Below are positions 24,110 to 33,317 of a DNA stretch of 64,000 bases, piece by piece. The first letter of the stretch is position 1. The number at the start of each line of letters is the position of its first letter. The stretch comes from AG-12 sp035531535 (GTDB lineage: Bacteria; Chloroflexota; Dormibacteria; Aeolococcales; Bog-877), in assembly GCA_035531535.1 (NCBI GenBank), contig DATKSV010000120.1:1-64000 (forward strand). Direction: 5' to 3'. The notes under the pieces are model-generated. The model was not told the origin of the DNA. It made no database searches and saw nothing but the letters and a program-made list of their open reading frames with translations. The translations under genes and the position numbers were made by a program.

Positions 24110-26644
24110 TCAGGCCGGGGGCGGCGCCTGCGGCCCGACCACCACCGGGATCGGACCCAGCCCCTGAGCCTGGTTGCCGAACCCGACCGGCCGCCGATCG
24201 CGGGTGCGGACCACCGCCGGGGTGAGGGCGCGCTCCAGCACCTCATCCAGCGAGCGCACGAAGACCACCTCCATGCCCTCGGTCAGGGAGGGCTCGATCT
24301 CATGGAGGTCGCGGCGGTTGCGCTCGGGCAGGAGGAAGGTCTTGATGCCCGCCCGGTGGGCGGCCAGCAGCTTGTCCTTGACCCCGCCGATGGGCAGGAC
24401 GCGACCGCGCAAGGTCACCTCGCCGGTCATCGCCAGGTCGTGCCGGACCGGGCGGTCGCTGGCCACCGAGACCAGTACCGTGGTGAGGGTGACCCCGGCC
24501 GACGGCCCGTCCTTGGGGATGGCGCCGGCGGGCACGTGAATGTGGACCGCGTGATCATCGAAGAAGTTGCTGGGTACCCCGTGGTCGGGGCCGTGGACCC
24601 GCACCCAGGAGAGCGCCGCCCGTGCCGACTCCTGCATCACGTCTCCGATCTGGCCGGTAAGCTGCAGCTCGGGACGGCCCTCGATGGCCAGGGCCTCGAC
24701 CGTCACCAGGTCCCCGCCCACCTCTGACACCACCACCCCGGTGGCGACCCCGACCCGGTCCTCGGGCTCGGCCTCGACGGTGTCGAAGCGAGCCGGGCCG
24801 AGGTAGTCGATGAGCTGCGCGGGTCCGACCTCGATCCGGGTCAGCTCCGGGTTCTCCACCAGCCGGCGGGGCACCTTGCGCATGACCTGGGCGATCTGAC
24901 GCTCCAGGCCGCGGACCCCGGCCTCTCGGGTGTAGTTGCGGATCAAGAGACGCAGCGCCTCGTCGGAGATCTCGACCTCCTCGGTGGCCAGGGCGTGCTG
25001 GGCCAGCTGGCGAGGCACCAGGTGCTCCTTGGCGATGCCCAGCTTCTCCTCCTCGGTGTACCCGGTCATGCGGATGATCTCCATCCGATCGCGCAGCGGC
25101 GGCGAGATGGTGTCGATGACGTTGGCGGTGGTGATGAAGAGCACCTGGGAGAGGTCGTAGGGGACCTCCAGGTAGTGGTCGGAGAACTCCCGGTTCTGCT
25201 CCGGGTCGAGCACCTCGAGCAAGGCGGCCGAGGGGTCGCCGCGGAAGTCCAGGCCGACCTTGTCGATCTCGTCCAGCATCATGACCGCGTTCTTGGACCC
25301 GGCCTGCTTCATGGCCTGGATGACGCGGCCCGGCAGGGCTCCGATGTAGGTGCGGCGGTGGCCGCGGATCTCCGCCTCGTCGCGGATCCCACCCAGCGAG
25401 ACCCGGACCAGCTTGCGCCCGAGCGCGCGGGCGATGCTGCGCCCGAGGGAGGTCTTGCCCACCCCAGGGGGGCCCACGAAGCAAAGGATCGGGGTCTGCA
25501 GGGTGAACTGGGGCTTGCCTCCCTCCTCCGGCTCCGCCTGAGGCTGGCCGGCGCGGTGCTCCAGGACCCGTTGCCGGACCGCCATCCACTCCAGGATCCG
25601 CTCCTTGACCTTGGGCAACCCGTAATGGTCCTCGTCCAGAATCCGAGCCGCCTCCTGGATCTCCACCCGCTCCTCGCCAGCGTCGCCCCAGGGCAGCTCC
25701 ACCAACCAGTCCAGATAGTTGCGCAGCATCCCGACCTCGGGCGAGGCGCTGGGCGTCGCCTCCATGCGATCCAGCTCCTTGAGAGCGCGCTGCCGCACCG
25801 CGTCCGGCATGCCCGCCGCCTCGATGCGCTCCTTGAGGTCCTCCTCGGTGCCGCTCTCGCCACCCAGGTCCGCCAGCTCCTTGCGGATCACCTTGAGCTG
25901 CTCCCTGAGGATGGCCTCCCGCTGGCCCTGGTTGATGGTCTGAGCCACGTCCTGCTGGATCTTGCTGCGCAGCTGGGCGACCTCAGACTGGCGGGCCAGG
26001 AGCGGGATCAGAGCCCGCAGCCGGCGCTCGACGTCGACCTCCTGGAGCAGCGCGATCCGGTCCCTGGGGTCCAGGTCGGGCGCGGTCCCGGCCAGGTCTG
26101 CGACCTTGCTGGGCTCCTTGGCCCGGGCCACCGCCACCGCCAGCTCGGGCGCCACCTGGGCCCCCGCACCGGCGTAATCCGCGAACAGCTGCCGCACCGA
26201 GCCGGTCAGGGCCTCGATCTCGGCCCCCTGGGGCTCGACCTCGGGGATCGCCACCACCTTGGCGATCCACTGCTCGCCCACCTCCAGCTCGAGGATGCGG
26301 ACGCGGCGCTGGCCCTCGACGAGCACCTGGGCCCCGGCCGCGCCGCGCCGGAAAGCTCCGATCTGCGCCACGGTCGCGATTTGGTACACGTCCCCGAGGC
26401 CGACCTCGTCGAGGTCGCTCTGGCGCTGCACCGCCAGCACCACCTTCCCCTCGGCCGCGACGGCGGCCTCCAGACTGGCCACCGAGCGGTCCCGGCCGGC
26501 GCCCAGGGGGGCCAGCTGGTGGGGCAGGACGACGTTGTCCCGCAGCGGCACCAGGGGCATGGTCTCGATGGACTCGCCCGCCTCAGGAGGCCCACCCTGG
26601 GGCGGGGCGGAGGCGGCTTCCGGCGTTGGATTATCTACGCTCAC
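24110..26644 (-). CDS. lon: ATP-dependent protease Lon
   Basis: An 844-residue cytosolic AAA+ protease degrading misfolded and regulatory proteins. The N-terminal substrate-recognition domain spans about 28-220, followed by a helical segment, then the ATPase domain with Walker A GPPGVGKT at 391-398 and Walker B MMLDEIDK with Asp458/Glu459. The C-terminal protease domain has the Ser-Lys dyad: Ser715 in KDGPSAGVTL and Lys756 in PIGGVKDKLLAAHRAGIK. This is a standard LonA. The GTG start is at 26644, with GGAG about 11 nt upstream. It lies 91 nt downstream of the SRPBCC gene; no HrcA/CIRCE-type repeat was noticed. Confidence 0.97.
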   Translation of the reverse strand: MSVDNPTPEAASAPPQGGPPEAGESIETMPLVPLRDNVVLPHQLAPLGAGRDRSVASLEAAVAAEGKVVLAVQRQSDLDEVGLGDVYQIATVAQIGAFRRGAAGAQVLVEGQRRVRILELEVGEQWIAKVVAIPEVEPQGAEIEALTGSVRQLFADYAGAGAQVAPELAVAVARAKEPSKVADLAGTAPDLDPRDRIALLQEVDVERRLRALIPLLARQSEVAQLRSKIQQDVAQTINQGQREAILREQLKVIRKELADLGGESGTEEDLKERIEAAGMPDAVRQRALKELDRMEATPSASPEVGMLRNYLDWLVELPWGDAGEERVEIQEAARILDEDHYGLPKVKERILEWMAVRQRVLEHRAGQPQAEPEEGGKPQFTLQTPILCFVGPPGVGKTSLGRSIARALGRKLVRVSLGGIRDEAEIRGHRRTYIGALPGRVIQAMKQAGSKNAVMMLDEIDKVGLDFRGDPSAALLEVLDPEQNREFSDHYLEVPYDLSQVLFITTANVIDTISPPLRDRMEIIRMTGYTEEEKLGIAKEHLVPRQLAQHALATEEVEISDEALRLLIRNYTREAGVRGLERQIAQVMRKVPRRLVENPELTRIEVGPAQLIDYLGPARFDTVEAEPEDRVGVATGVVVSEVGGDLVTVEALAIEGRPELQLTGQIGDVMQESARAALSWVRVHGPDHGVPSNFFDDHAVHIHVPAGAIPKDGPSAGVTLTTVLVSVASDRPVRHDLAMTGEVTLRGRVLPIGGVKDKLLAAHRAGIKTFLLPERNRRDLHEIEPSLTEGMEVVFVRSLDEVLERALTPAVVRTRDRRPVGFGNQAQGLGPIPVVVGPQAPPPA

Positions 26645-26735
26645 AGGTTGAACTCCAAATGCTGGCAGGTAGGTCGGGCCCGGCCCGGCTGCCGACTTGG
26701 AGTCTGCCCGCGCCGCGATGGCGCCAAACCTGACC

Positions 26736-27179
26736 TCAGGTAGCGCTCTCGGCGGCCAGCTTCAGAGCCCTGACCTCGGCCTCCACGCTCAGCCGAGCCC
26801 AGCGCCTCAGGCCGAGGTCCAAAAGTGGTGCCAGCGGACCGTAGCCGAAGTCGTACTCCTCCCGGTGGGTGAGCCGCACGCCCTCCGGCCCGGGCTCGAG
26901 GAGGAACACGGCGTGGAAGTTGCGCAGGCGGCCCCAGAGCATCTCCAGGTCGACTCTTCCCTCGGTGACTGTGTAGCGGGCCCGGATGTGGGAACGGAAG
27001 GGGCCCAGGTGACCGTTGATGCGAGCCACCAGCTGGTCGCCCTGGCGCGACTCCACGATCATCTCCTGGATCTTGGTGCCGCCCTGAATGTAGGCGTTGG
27101 GATCCAGCACCGCCTCCCGAACCCGGTCCAGGGGAGCGTCGACCATCGCGCTGGCCTCGGCGATCATCATCTCGACCAT
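26736..27179 (-). CDS. SRPBCC-fold (polyketide cyclase/START-like) protein
   Basis: A 147-residue protein whose pattern, an N-terminal strand with AEASAMVDAPLDRVREAVLDPNAY, alternating beta strands, and a C-terminal amphipathic helix (LDLGLRRWARLSVEAEVRALKLAAE), fits the SRPBCC ligand-binding fold. Such proteins bind hydrophobic ligands; the ligand is unknown. The ATG at 27179 has GAGGAGG directly upstream and overlaps the end of the alcohol dehydrogenase gene by 13 bp, so the two are co-transcribed and may share a substrate pathway. Confidence 0.72.
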   Translation of the reverse strand: MVEMMIAEASAMVDAPLDRVREAVLDPNAYIQGGTKIQEMIVESRQGDQLVARINGHLGPFRSHIRARYTVTEGRVDLEMLWGRLRNFHAVFLLEPGPEGVRLTHREEYDFGYGPLAPLLDLGLRRWARLSVEAEVRALKLAAESAT

Positions 27180-28408
27180 CCCTCCTCAAGCTGCAGAGTG
27201 ACCTTGATGGCCCGGCTTCGGTCTGGCCTGGCGGCCGCCTGGAACGCCTCCCGCCAGCGGCTGAGGGGAAAGACGTGGGTGAGCCAGCCATCAGCCGTGC
27301 TTTGGGCCAGCAGGCCCAGCGCAAGGTCCAACAGGTGCGGCGAGCCAGCTGCCAGCCGGCTCCGCCCGTAGCCGTTCGAGCCCAGCACCCGGGCCTGCTT
27401 GTAGTAGGCGAGGGTGGTCTCGGTTCGGGCTGGCTGGGCCACCCCCACCCTGACCACTGTCCCGCCCGGAGCCAGCGCCCGCAGGGCCAGCTCCATGGTG
27501 GCGGGGCTGCCGATGGAGTCCAACACCAGCGCGGCTCCGCTCCCGACGCACCACTGCCCGCCCCGCCAGGGCCGGGCCAGCCGAGCCCCGGTCCGCGCCG
27601 CCAGCAACGCCACCACCGCAGTCGAGGCGACCGGAGCCGGCACGGCCCCGAGCCGGGAGACGAGTTCCCTTTGGTGCTCCCAGGCGCTAGTGACCAGAAG
27701 GTCAGCTGCCGGCCACCGGGTCCGGGCGGCCAGGGCCAGGGAGAGCCCGATGGTGCCCGCCCCCAGCACCAGGACCGGCCCGGCTGGCTCGTCGGGCGCC
27801 AAGTCCACCGCGTGCAGGCCCACCGCCAGGGGATCGGCCAACACCGCCCGCTCCGGGCGCAGCCCAGGCGGCAGGGGGTGAAGCTGGCTGGGGTGGGCGT
27901 AGATGGCGGGCCCGAACCCGCCCGGCAGATCGCGGACATTGCCCAGATGCATGCCCCTGCCCGGACCCCAGGGACCGCCGTCGAGGACCGCCGCGCAGTG
28001 CGGGGGGAATCCCGCCTGGCAGGCCGGGCAGAGCTGGACCAGCCCCCGCGCCACGCATCCCAGCCAGGGGTCCACCGCGACCTGGGCGCCGACCGGCAGC
28101 CGTCCGGACGCTCCAGGGTCGGTGACCTCGGCCAGAATCTCGTGACCGGGCACGTGGGGGAATGAGACCAGCCCACTGAGAGGGTTGTCGGAGCTGGCGT
28201 GAAGCAGCGCCTGGGTGACGTCGGAGCCGCAGATGCCGGCCCTCAGGACTCGGAGTCGGACCCATTCCGGGCTTGGCGCCCCGGGATCGGGGATCTCCCG
28301 AAGTGAGAGCGGGGCGTGGCCGCGAAGCGCCCACAGGGGACGGACCCGGGAGGCGACCCCAGCCAGAGGCAGCCGCGCCGGAGAGGGATCGAAGACCAGG
28401 GAGAGCAC
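27167..28408 (-). CDS. Zinc-type alcohol dehydrogenase-like (MDR family) oxidoreductase
   Basis: A medium-chain dehydrogenase of about 413 residues. Catalytic zinc ligands are likely Cys in RAGICGSDVTQ and His in VPGHEILAEV; the structural-zinc region LCPACQAGFPPHC keeps only three cysteines at wider spacing, so that site may be lost. The nucleotide fold is VLVLGAGTIGLSLALAART. It probably oxidises or reduces an alcohol or polyol with NAD(P). Three GTG starts are possible (28483, 28429, 28408); I chose 28408 because the protein then starts near the usual MDR N-terminus. It heads a minus-strand run with the SRPBCC gene and lon. Confidence 0.78.
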   Translation of the reverse strand: MLSLVFDPSPARLPLAGVASRVRPLWALRGHAPLSLREIPDPGAPSPEWVRLRVLRAGICGSDVTQALLHASSDNPLSGLVSFPHVPGHEILAEVTDPGASGRLPVGAQVAVDPWLGCVARGLVQLCPACQAGFPPHCAAVLDGGPWGPGRGMHLGNVRDLPGGFGPAIYAHPSQLHPLPPGLRPERAVLADPLAVGLHAVDLAPDEPAGPVLVLGAGTIGLSLALAARTRWPAADLLVTSAWEHQRELVSRLGAVPAPVASTAVVALLAARTGARLARPWRGGQWCVGSGAALVLDSIGSPATMELALRALAPGGTVVRVGVAQPARTETTLAYYKQARVLGSNGYGRSRLAAGSPHLLDLALGLLAQSTADGWLTHVFPLSRWREAFQAAARPDRSRAIKVTLQLEEGWSR

Positions 28409-28599
28409 CGAGACAACGTTAGCGGTCACGGGCCCCGCCGAGGCAGGTCCGGTATCCCGGGGAACGGTGAGCCACAGCCTCACGAGTTGGTGATCTTTCT
28501 GCCAGAGCGCCTCACCAGGCTGGAGATCATTCCGGGCCCGCGTCGACGACTAGAATGGTTTAGGTCGTGCAACAGAATCGCCGATGAGGGAGAGGCTCC

Positions 28600-29448
28600 G
28601 TGGACGTGCAGATCGTGCGGCCCCGCCACACCGGCTTCTGCTTCGGAGTGCGCGATGCGCTGGCGCTCACGGGAGCAGCCCTGGATCGCGACCCTGACAC
28701 GGTCGCCCTGGGCCAGGTCGTGCACAACGCCCGGGCCCTGAAGGAGCTCGAGGGCCGGGGCCTCAGCGAGGCCGCCAGCCTGGCGGATGTCAAATCCACC
28801 CAGGTGGTGGTGACCGCCCACGGAGCCACCCCCGAATTCTTCCAGGAGGCGGCGGCGCGGGGCCTGCAGGTGGTGGACACCACCTGCCCCCTGGTGCAGC
28901 GGGTGCAACGGCACGCCCGAGAGCTGAGCCAGGCGGGTCTGGCGGTGGTGGTGGTCGGCCACGCACGGCACTCGGAGGTTCAAGGCGTGATGGGCTGGGC
29001 CCGATCCGGCGCCGGCTCGGTGGTGGAGGTGGTGGCCACCGTCGAGGAGGCCGACCAGCTGCCTTTCCGCGAGCACCGTGGGGTGCTCTGCCAGAGCACC
29101 TTCCCCCAGGACCCCTTCCGGGAGATAGTGGCTAGGATCCGGGAGCGCAGCGGCTCAGTCGAGGTCCGGGACACCACCTGCCCGGTGGTCAATCAGCGCC
29201 AGCGGGAGGCGGTCGCCAGCATGCTCGATGATGTCGACGTGGTCCTGGTGGTCGGCGGCCGAGGCTCGGCCAACACCAGCGCCCTGGCCGCGACCTGCGC
29301 CAGCCGGCGCCCCACCCATCACGTCGAGAGCGCCGCTGAGCTGAGCCCGGAGTGGTTCGCGCCCGGGCACCGGGTCGGGATTACCTCAGGCACATCCACC
29401 CCGCAGTGGGTGGTCGACGAGGTGGAGGCGGCCTGCCGTGATCTCTGA
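28600..29448 (+). CDS. ispH: 4-hydroxy-3-methylbut-2-enyl diphosphate reductase IspH
   Basis: IspH makes IPP and DMAPP in the last step of the MEP pathway with a 4Fe-4S cluster. The three cluster cysteines are seen: GFCFGVRDAL near residue 14, DTTCPLVQRVQ near 97 and DTTCPVVNQRQ near 195. HTGFCFGV, AHGATPEF, GHARHSEVQGVMGW and the SANTSAL substrate motif with GITSGTSTPQW are all conserved. At 282 residues it is normal. A GGGAGAGG ribosome-binding site precedes GTG 28600; TAGAAT at 28551-28556 could be its -10 box. It supplies C5 units to the prenyl synthase that overlaps its end by 11 bp. Confidence 0.96.
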   Translation: MDVQIVRPRHTGFCFGVRDALALTGAALDRDPDTVALGQVVHNARALKELEGRGLSEAASLADVKSTQVVVTAHGATPEFFQEAAARGLQVVDTTCPLVQRVQRHARELSQAGLAVVVVGHARHSEVQGVMGWARSGAGSVVEVVATVEEADQLPFREHRGVLCQSTFPQDPFREIVARIRERSGSVEVRDTTCPVVNQRQREAVASMLDDVDVVLVVGGRGSANTSALAATCASRRPTHHVESAAELSPEWFAPGHRVGITSGTSTPQWVVDEVEAACRDL

Positions 29449-30493
29449 GCCCACCGCCATGGAAGTCGGGGACGCCGACCGCAACCGGGAGCTGACGGCG
29501 GCCGCCCAGGAGATCATGGGACGCTACCAGGAGCGGATCGTCGAGGGCCTGCGGGGGGCCACCGAGCTGCTCCCCCAGGAGATGCTTGAGCCATCCCGCT
29601 ACCACCTCGGACTGCAGCCCGGGGCACGGCCCGGCAAAGCGCTCCGGCCCACCCTGACCATGATCCTGGCCGAGGGCCTGGGGGGGCCGGCGGGATGGGC
29701 CGCGCCACTGGCGGCGGCGGTGCAGCTGGTGCATGACTTCTCTCTGGTCCACGACGACATCGTGGACGAGGACCAAGCCCGGCGGGGCCAGCCCGCGCTC
29801 TGGGTCAAGGAGGGGATGCCCACCGCGCTCAACACCGGGGATGCGCTCCTGACCGCAGCCTTTCTGGTGATCTCCGGTTCCCGGGTCCCCGCGGAGATCT
29901 CCCAGCAGGCCTGTGCGAGCCTGGGCACCGCCACCCTGGAGATGGTGGGCGGCCAGCAGGCGGACATCGCCGCCACGGGCAGACCGCCGGCCGAGTTGAG
30001 CGCCTATCTGCGGATGGTCGAGCTGAAGACCGGAGCGCTGTTGGGGGCGGCCACCGCGCTGGGGGCGGTCGCGGCCGGGCGGACCTCGGAGACGGTCGCC
30101 GCCTGCGAGGCTTTCGGCCGCACCCTGGGGATCGCGTTTCAGCTGCGGGACGACACCCTGGGCGTCTTCGGCGACGCCGAGGAGACGGGCAAGCCGGTGG
30201 GCAACGACCTGCTCCGAGGCAAGCAGGGCCTGCCCCTGCTGCTGGCGCTCAACAGCAATGGCGAGCTGGCCGAGACCGCCCGCGCCTGGCTGCGGCCCGG
30301 GGGGCTTACGGCGCCCCAGCTGGGCCCCGCCGTGGCTCTCCTGCGGGACCACGGGGTGGCCGAGCGCTGCCAGGGCCTGACCACCACCTGGACCGAGCGC
30401 TCGCTGGTGGCCCTGGCCCGGCTGCCCCTGGAGGGCCGGGTGGCGGCGGATGTGGAGCTGCTCTGCCGCTGGCTCGGGGAGCGCTGGAGTTGA
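29438..30493 (+). CDS. Polyprenyl diphosphate synthase (IdsA-type, probably FPP/GGPP)
   Basis: A 351-residue trans-prenyltransferase. The first aspartate-rich motif is HDDIVDED (Asp106, Asp107, Asp110), followed by RRGQPALWVKEG. The second is FQLRDDTLGVFGD, where the third Asp is Gly as in many actinobacterial IdsA proteins, then TGKPVGNDLLRGKQGLPLLLAL. PGKALRPTLT holds the diphosphate-binding residues. Position between ispH and squalene-hopene genes suggests it makes farnesyl diphosphate for squalene, although chain length cannot be read securely. It starts with GTG inside the ispH end (overlap 11 bp) and ends as TTGA with shc. Confidence 0.9.
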   Translation: MISEPTAMEVGDADRNRELTAAAQEIMGRYQERIVEGLRGATELLPQEMLEPSRYHLGLQPGARPGKALRPTLTMILAEGLGGPAGWAAPLAAAVQLVHDFSLVHDDIVDEDQARRGQPALWVKEGMPTALNTGDALLTAAFLVISGSRVPAEISQQACASLGTATLEMVGGQQADIAATGRPPAELSAYLRMVELKTGALLGAATALGAVAAGRTSETVAACEAFGRTLGIAFQLRDDTLGVFGDAEETGKPVGNDLLRGKQGLPLLLALNSNGELAETARAWLRPGGLTAPQLGPAVALLRDHGVAERCQGLTTTWTERSLVALARLPLEGRVAADVELLCRWLGERWS

Positions 30494-32427
30494 CGCTCGA
30501 CCTGCGGTCCCAGACGCAGCCCTCTGAGGAAGCGGTCGATGCCACCCGGGCCGCCGTGGACCGGGCGGTGGCCAACCTGCTCTCGCGCCAGCTCCCCGAC
30601 GGTTCCTGGATGGGAGAGCTCGAGAGCAACGCCGCGATCACGGCGGAATACCTGCTGATGCGGCGCTATCTGGAGGTCGTCGACCCGGCCCGCGAGGCGG
30701 CGGCGATCCGCTATCTGCGCTCCCAACAGCAGGCTGACGGCAGTTACTCCATCGCCCCCGGGGTCGAGGGTGACCTCAGCGTCACCGCCGAGGTGTGGGT
30801 GGCGATGCGGGCGGCCGGAGTGGCCGCCGACGACCCGGCGGTGGCGGCGGCCCGCAGGTTCGTGGCCGACCATGGCGGGATCCACGCCACCCGCGTCTTC
30901 ACCCGCATCTGGCTGGCCCTGGGCGGGCTGTGGCCGTGGTCCGAGCTCCCGGTCGTCCCCCCCGAGTGGGTGCTGGTGCCAGGGCACCGGATCGGGAGCA
31001 TCTACGACCTCGCCTCCTGGGCCCGCGCCACCACCGTGCCGCTGGCGATTCTGCGCACCCTCGAGACCGTCTTTCCGCTGACCGGCCCGAGCCGCACCGA
31101 GCTGCCCGTGGGCACCCCGGTGCCGCCGGTGGGTAGCCTTACCTGGAGATCGGTCGACCGGCTGGTGCGGCTCTATGGAAAGCTGCCCAAGATTGGGCTC
31201 CGACGGCTGGCGCTGGCGGAGGCGGAGCGCTGGGTGGTCCGGCACCAGGAGCGCGACGGGTCATGGGCCGGTATCCAACCCCCCTGGGTGTACGGGCTGA
31301 TGGCCTTGCGGGCGCGCGGGCACGGCCCGGACTACCCAGTGCTGCGGCGGGGGCTGGAGGCTCTGGACACCTTCGGGATCGAGGACGAGCAGGGGTTCCG
31401 GCTGCAGGCCTGCGTGTCCCCGGTCTGGGACACCGCGCTGGCACTCTGGGCCCTCCTCGACGCCGGCCTTGACCGCGACCACGAGGCCGTGCGCAGAGCG
31501 GTGGACTGGCTGGTGGACCGGGAGGTCCAGGGCTTGGGAGATTGGGCGGTTCACGTCCCGGGAGTGGCTGCCGGCGGCTGGCCATTCGAGTTCTACAACG
31601 ACCAGTACCCCGACACTGACGACACCGCTATCGTGCTCTGCGCTCTGGACGCCGCCGGCCACCGTCGCGACGACGGCACCCCCGCCGGGGCGGCCATGAC
31701 CAGAGCCCTGGATTGGCTGCAGGCCATGCAGGGCTCGGATGGAGGCTACGCCGCTTTCGACCGCGACAACAACCGCCACTGGGTCGAGCGCCTACCGATC
31801 TCCGACTTCGGCGAGGTGTTGGACCCGCCCAGCCCCGACGTCACCGCTCACGTGGTGGAGGCCTTCACCCGCTGCGGCGGTGCGGAGCTGGCCCGCCGGC
31901 GGGCACTGGCCTGGCTGCGGGCATCGGAGGAGGGCGACGGCGCCTACTTCGGACGGTGGGGAGTCAACTACGTGTATGGCGGAGCCGCGACGGCCACCGC
32001 CCTGGCCGCCGCCGGCGAGCGCGCCGACCGGGAGCGACTGCTGCGCTTGGGCCGCTGGGTCACGCGCCACCTGCACGACGACGGAGGCTTCGGCGAGTCG
32101 GTGCTCTCCTACCACGATCCTCGCCACATCGGCCGGGGTGAGGCCACCCCGTCGCAGACCGGGTGGGCGCTGCTGTCCCTGCTGGCCGCCATCGATGGCA
32201 GCAACGGGCTGGCGGGCACCGACGAACTCGAGGAGGCGGCGCTGGCCGCCGCCGACTGGTTGGTGCGGCAGCAGCAGGCGGATGGCGGCTGGACCGACGA
32301 CCTCTTCACCGGGACCGGGTTCCCGCGCGCCTTCTACCTTCGCTACGAGATGTACGCGACCGTCTTTCCGCTGATGGCGCTGGCCCGCGTGGTCGACCCG
32401 GACAAGGGCCTGACGGTCCCGTCGTGA
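30490..32427 (+). CDS. shc: Squalene-hopene cyclase
   Basis: This monotopic membrane enzyme folds squalene into hopene or hopanol. The catalytic acid motif DTDD lies at residues 375-378 (QYPDTDDTAIV), and QW repeats such as QLPDGSWMGE, QQADGSY, QERDGSW, QGSDGGYAAFD and QQADGGWTDD recur across the 645 residues. The C-terminal GTGFPRAFYLRYEMY is typical of SHC. The TTG start overlaps the upstream stop (TTGA) and its own stop overlaps hpnC by GTGA. Together with hpnC-hpnE, this gives a self-contained route from FPP to hopene. Confidence 0.97.
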   Translation: MTLDLRSQTQPSEEAVDATRAAVDRAVANLLSRQLPDGSWMGELESNAAITAEYLLMRRYLEVVDPAREAAAIRYLRSQQQADGSYSIAPGVEGDLSVTAEVWVAMRAAGVAADDPAVAAARRFVADHGGIHATRVFTRIWLALGGLWPWSELPVVPPEWVLVPGHRIGSIYDLASWARATTVPLAILRTLETVFPLTGPSRTELPVGTPVPPVGSLTWRSVDRLVRLYGKLPKIGLRRLALAEAERWVVRHQERDGSWAGIQPPWVYGLMALRARGHGPDYPVLRRGLEALDTFGIEDEQGFRLQACVSPVWDTALALWALLDAGLDRDHEAVRRAVDWLVDREVQGLGDWAVHVPGVAAGGWPFEFYNDQYPDTDDTAIVLCALDAAGHRRDDGTPAGAAMTRALDWLQAMQGSDGGYAAFDRDNNRHWVERLPISDFGEVLDPPSPDVTAHVVEAFTRCGGAELARRRALAWLRASEEGDGAYFGRWGVNYVYGGAATATALAAAGERADRERLLRLGRWVTRHLHDDGGFGESVLSYHDPRHIGRGEATPSQTGWALLSLLAAIDGSNGLAGTDELEEAALAAADWLVRQQQADGGWTDDLFTGTGFPRAFYLRYEMYATVFPLMALARVVDPDKGLTVPS

Positions 32428-33317
32428 CCCTCAGCACCGTTCCCGAGCAAGCCACGGTCAAGCTGCCCACCTACACCCGTGACCGCCAGCGCGAGGCCCG
32501 GGCGGGGGAGAACTTTCCGATTGCGGCCTGGATGCTGCGGCCCTCGCGGCGGGAGGCCAGGGCTGCCATCTACGGGTTCTGCCGACTGGTGGACGACATC
32601 GGCGACGAGCAGCTGGGCGATGCCCGGGCCCAGCTCAGGCTCTGCCAGGAGGAGCTGCTGGCGTGCTACGGCGGGAGGCCCCAGCATCCGGTTTTCCGAC
32701 GCCTTGAACCGGTCATAAAGCGCCATCAGCTCGCTCCCGATCCCTTCCAGCGGCTGATCCAGGCCAACCTTCAGGACCAGGAAAAGCTCCGCTACCAGAG
32801 CTGGCAGGAGCTCCTGGACTACTGCTCCCTCTCCGCCAACCCGGTCGGCGAGCTGGTGCTGGCGCTAGAGGGCATCGACGACTCGCCGCGGATCCACCTG
32901 TCCGACTCGGTCTGCACCGGCCTGCAGCTGGCGAACATGTGGCAGGACGTCGCCTCGGACCGCGCTCGAGGGCGGCGCTACCTGCCCTTGCAGGTGCTCC
33001 TGCAGCACGGCGGGTCGGAGCAGGAGTGGTGGAGCGGCACCGCCACCTCCGGCCAGCGGGCGGCCCTGGCGGAGGCGGTGGGCCGGGCTCGCGACCTGCT
33101 CTTCGAGGGCTGGCCGCTGGTAGAGAAGGTGCCTGGGCTGATGCGAGTGGAGATGGCCTCCTTCATCCTGGCCGGCCTGGCCGCGACCGACGCGGTGCTC
33201 CAGGCGGGCGACCTGGTCTTCACCCAGAAGGCCCGGCTCAGCCCTGGGGCCAGGCGCCGGGCGGTGCTGCGGGCAGCCACCGCCTGGCGCAGCCCGGCGC
33301 CCCCAACCCGAAGATGA
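32424..33317 (+). CDS. hpnC: Squalene synthase-like HpnC (hydroxysqualene synthase)
   Basis: HpnC is the hopanoid-cluster Trans_IPPS_HH enzyme, which with HpnD and HpnE replaces eukaryotic squalene synthase. In the known three-step pathway HpnD makes presqualene diphosphate, HpnC converts it to hydroxysqualene and HpnE removes the hydroxyl. The 297-residue product has ENFPIAAWMLRPSRREARAAIYGFCRLVDDIGDE (first Asp-rich motif) and CTGLQLANMWQDVASDRARGRRYLP (second). The true start is the GTG at 32424 overlapping shc; longer upstream frame lies within shc. Confidence 0.93.
   Translation: MTLSTVPEQATVKLPTYTRDRQREARAGENFPIAAWMLRPSRREARAAIYGFCRLVDDIGDEQLGDARAQLRLCQEELLACYGGRPQHPVFRRLEPVIKRHQLAPDPFQRLIQANLQDQEKLRYQSWQELLDYCSLSANPVGELVLALEGIDDSPRIHLSDSVCTGLQLANMWQDVASDRARGRRYLPLQVLLQHGGSEQEWWSGTATSGQRAALAEAVGRARDLLFEGWPLVEKVPGLMRVEMASFILAGLAATDAVLQAGDLVFTQKARLSPGARRRAVLRAATAWRSPAPPTRR

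Noticed and set aside
26641..28176. 511-codon minus-strand frame across the SRPBCC and alcohol dehydrogenase genes
   Set aside because: Out-of-frame reading of two genes with clear motifs in other frames.
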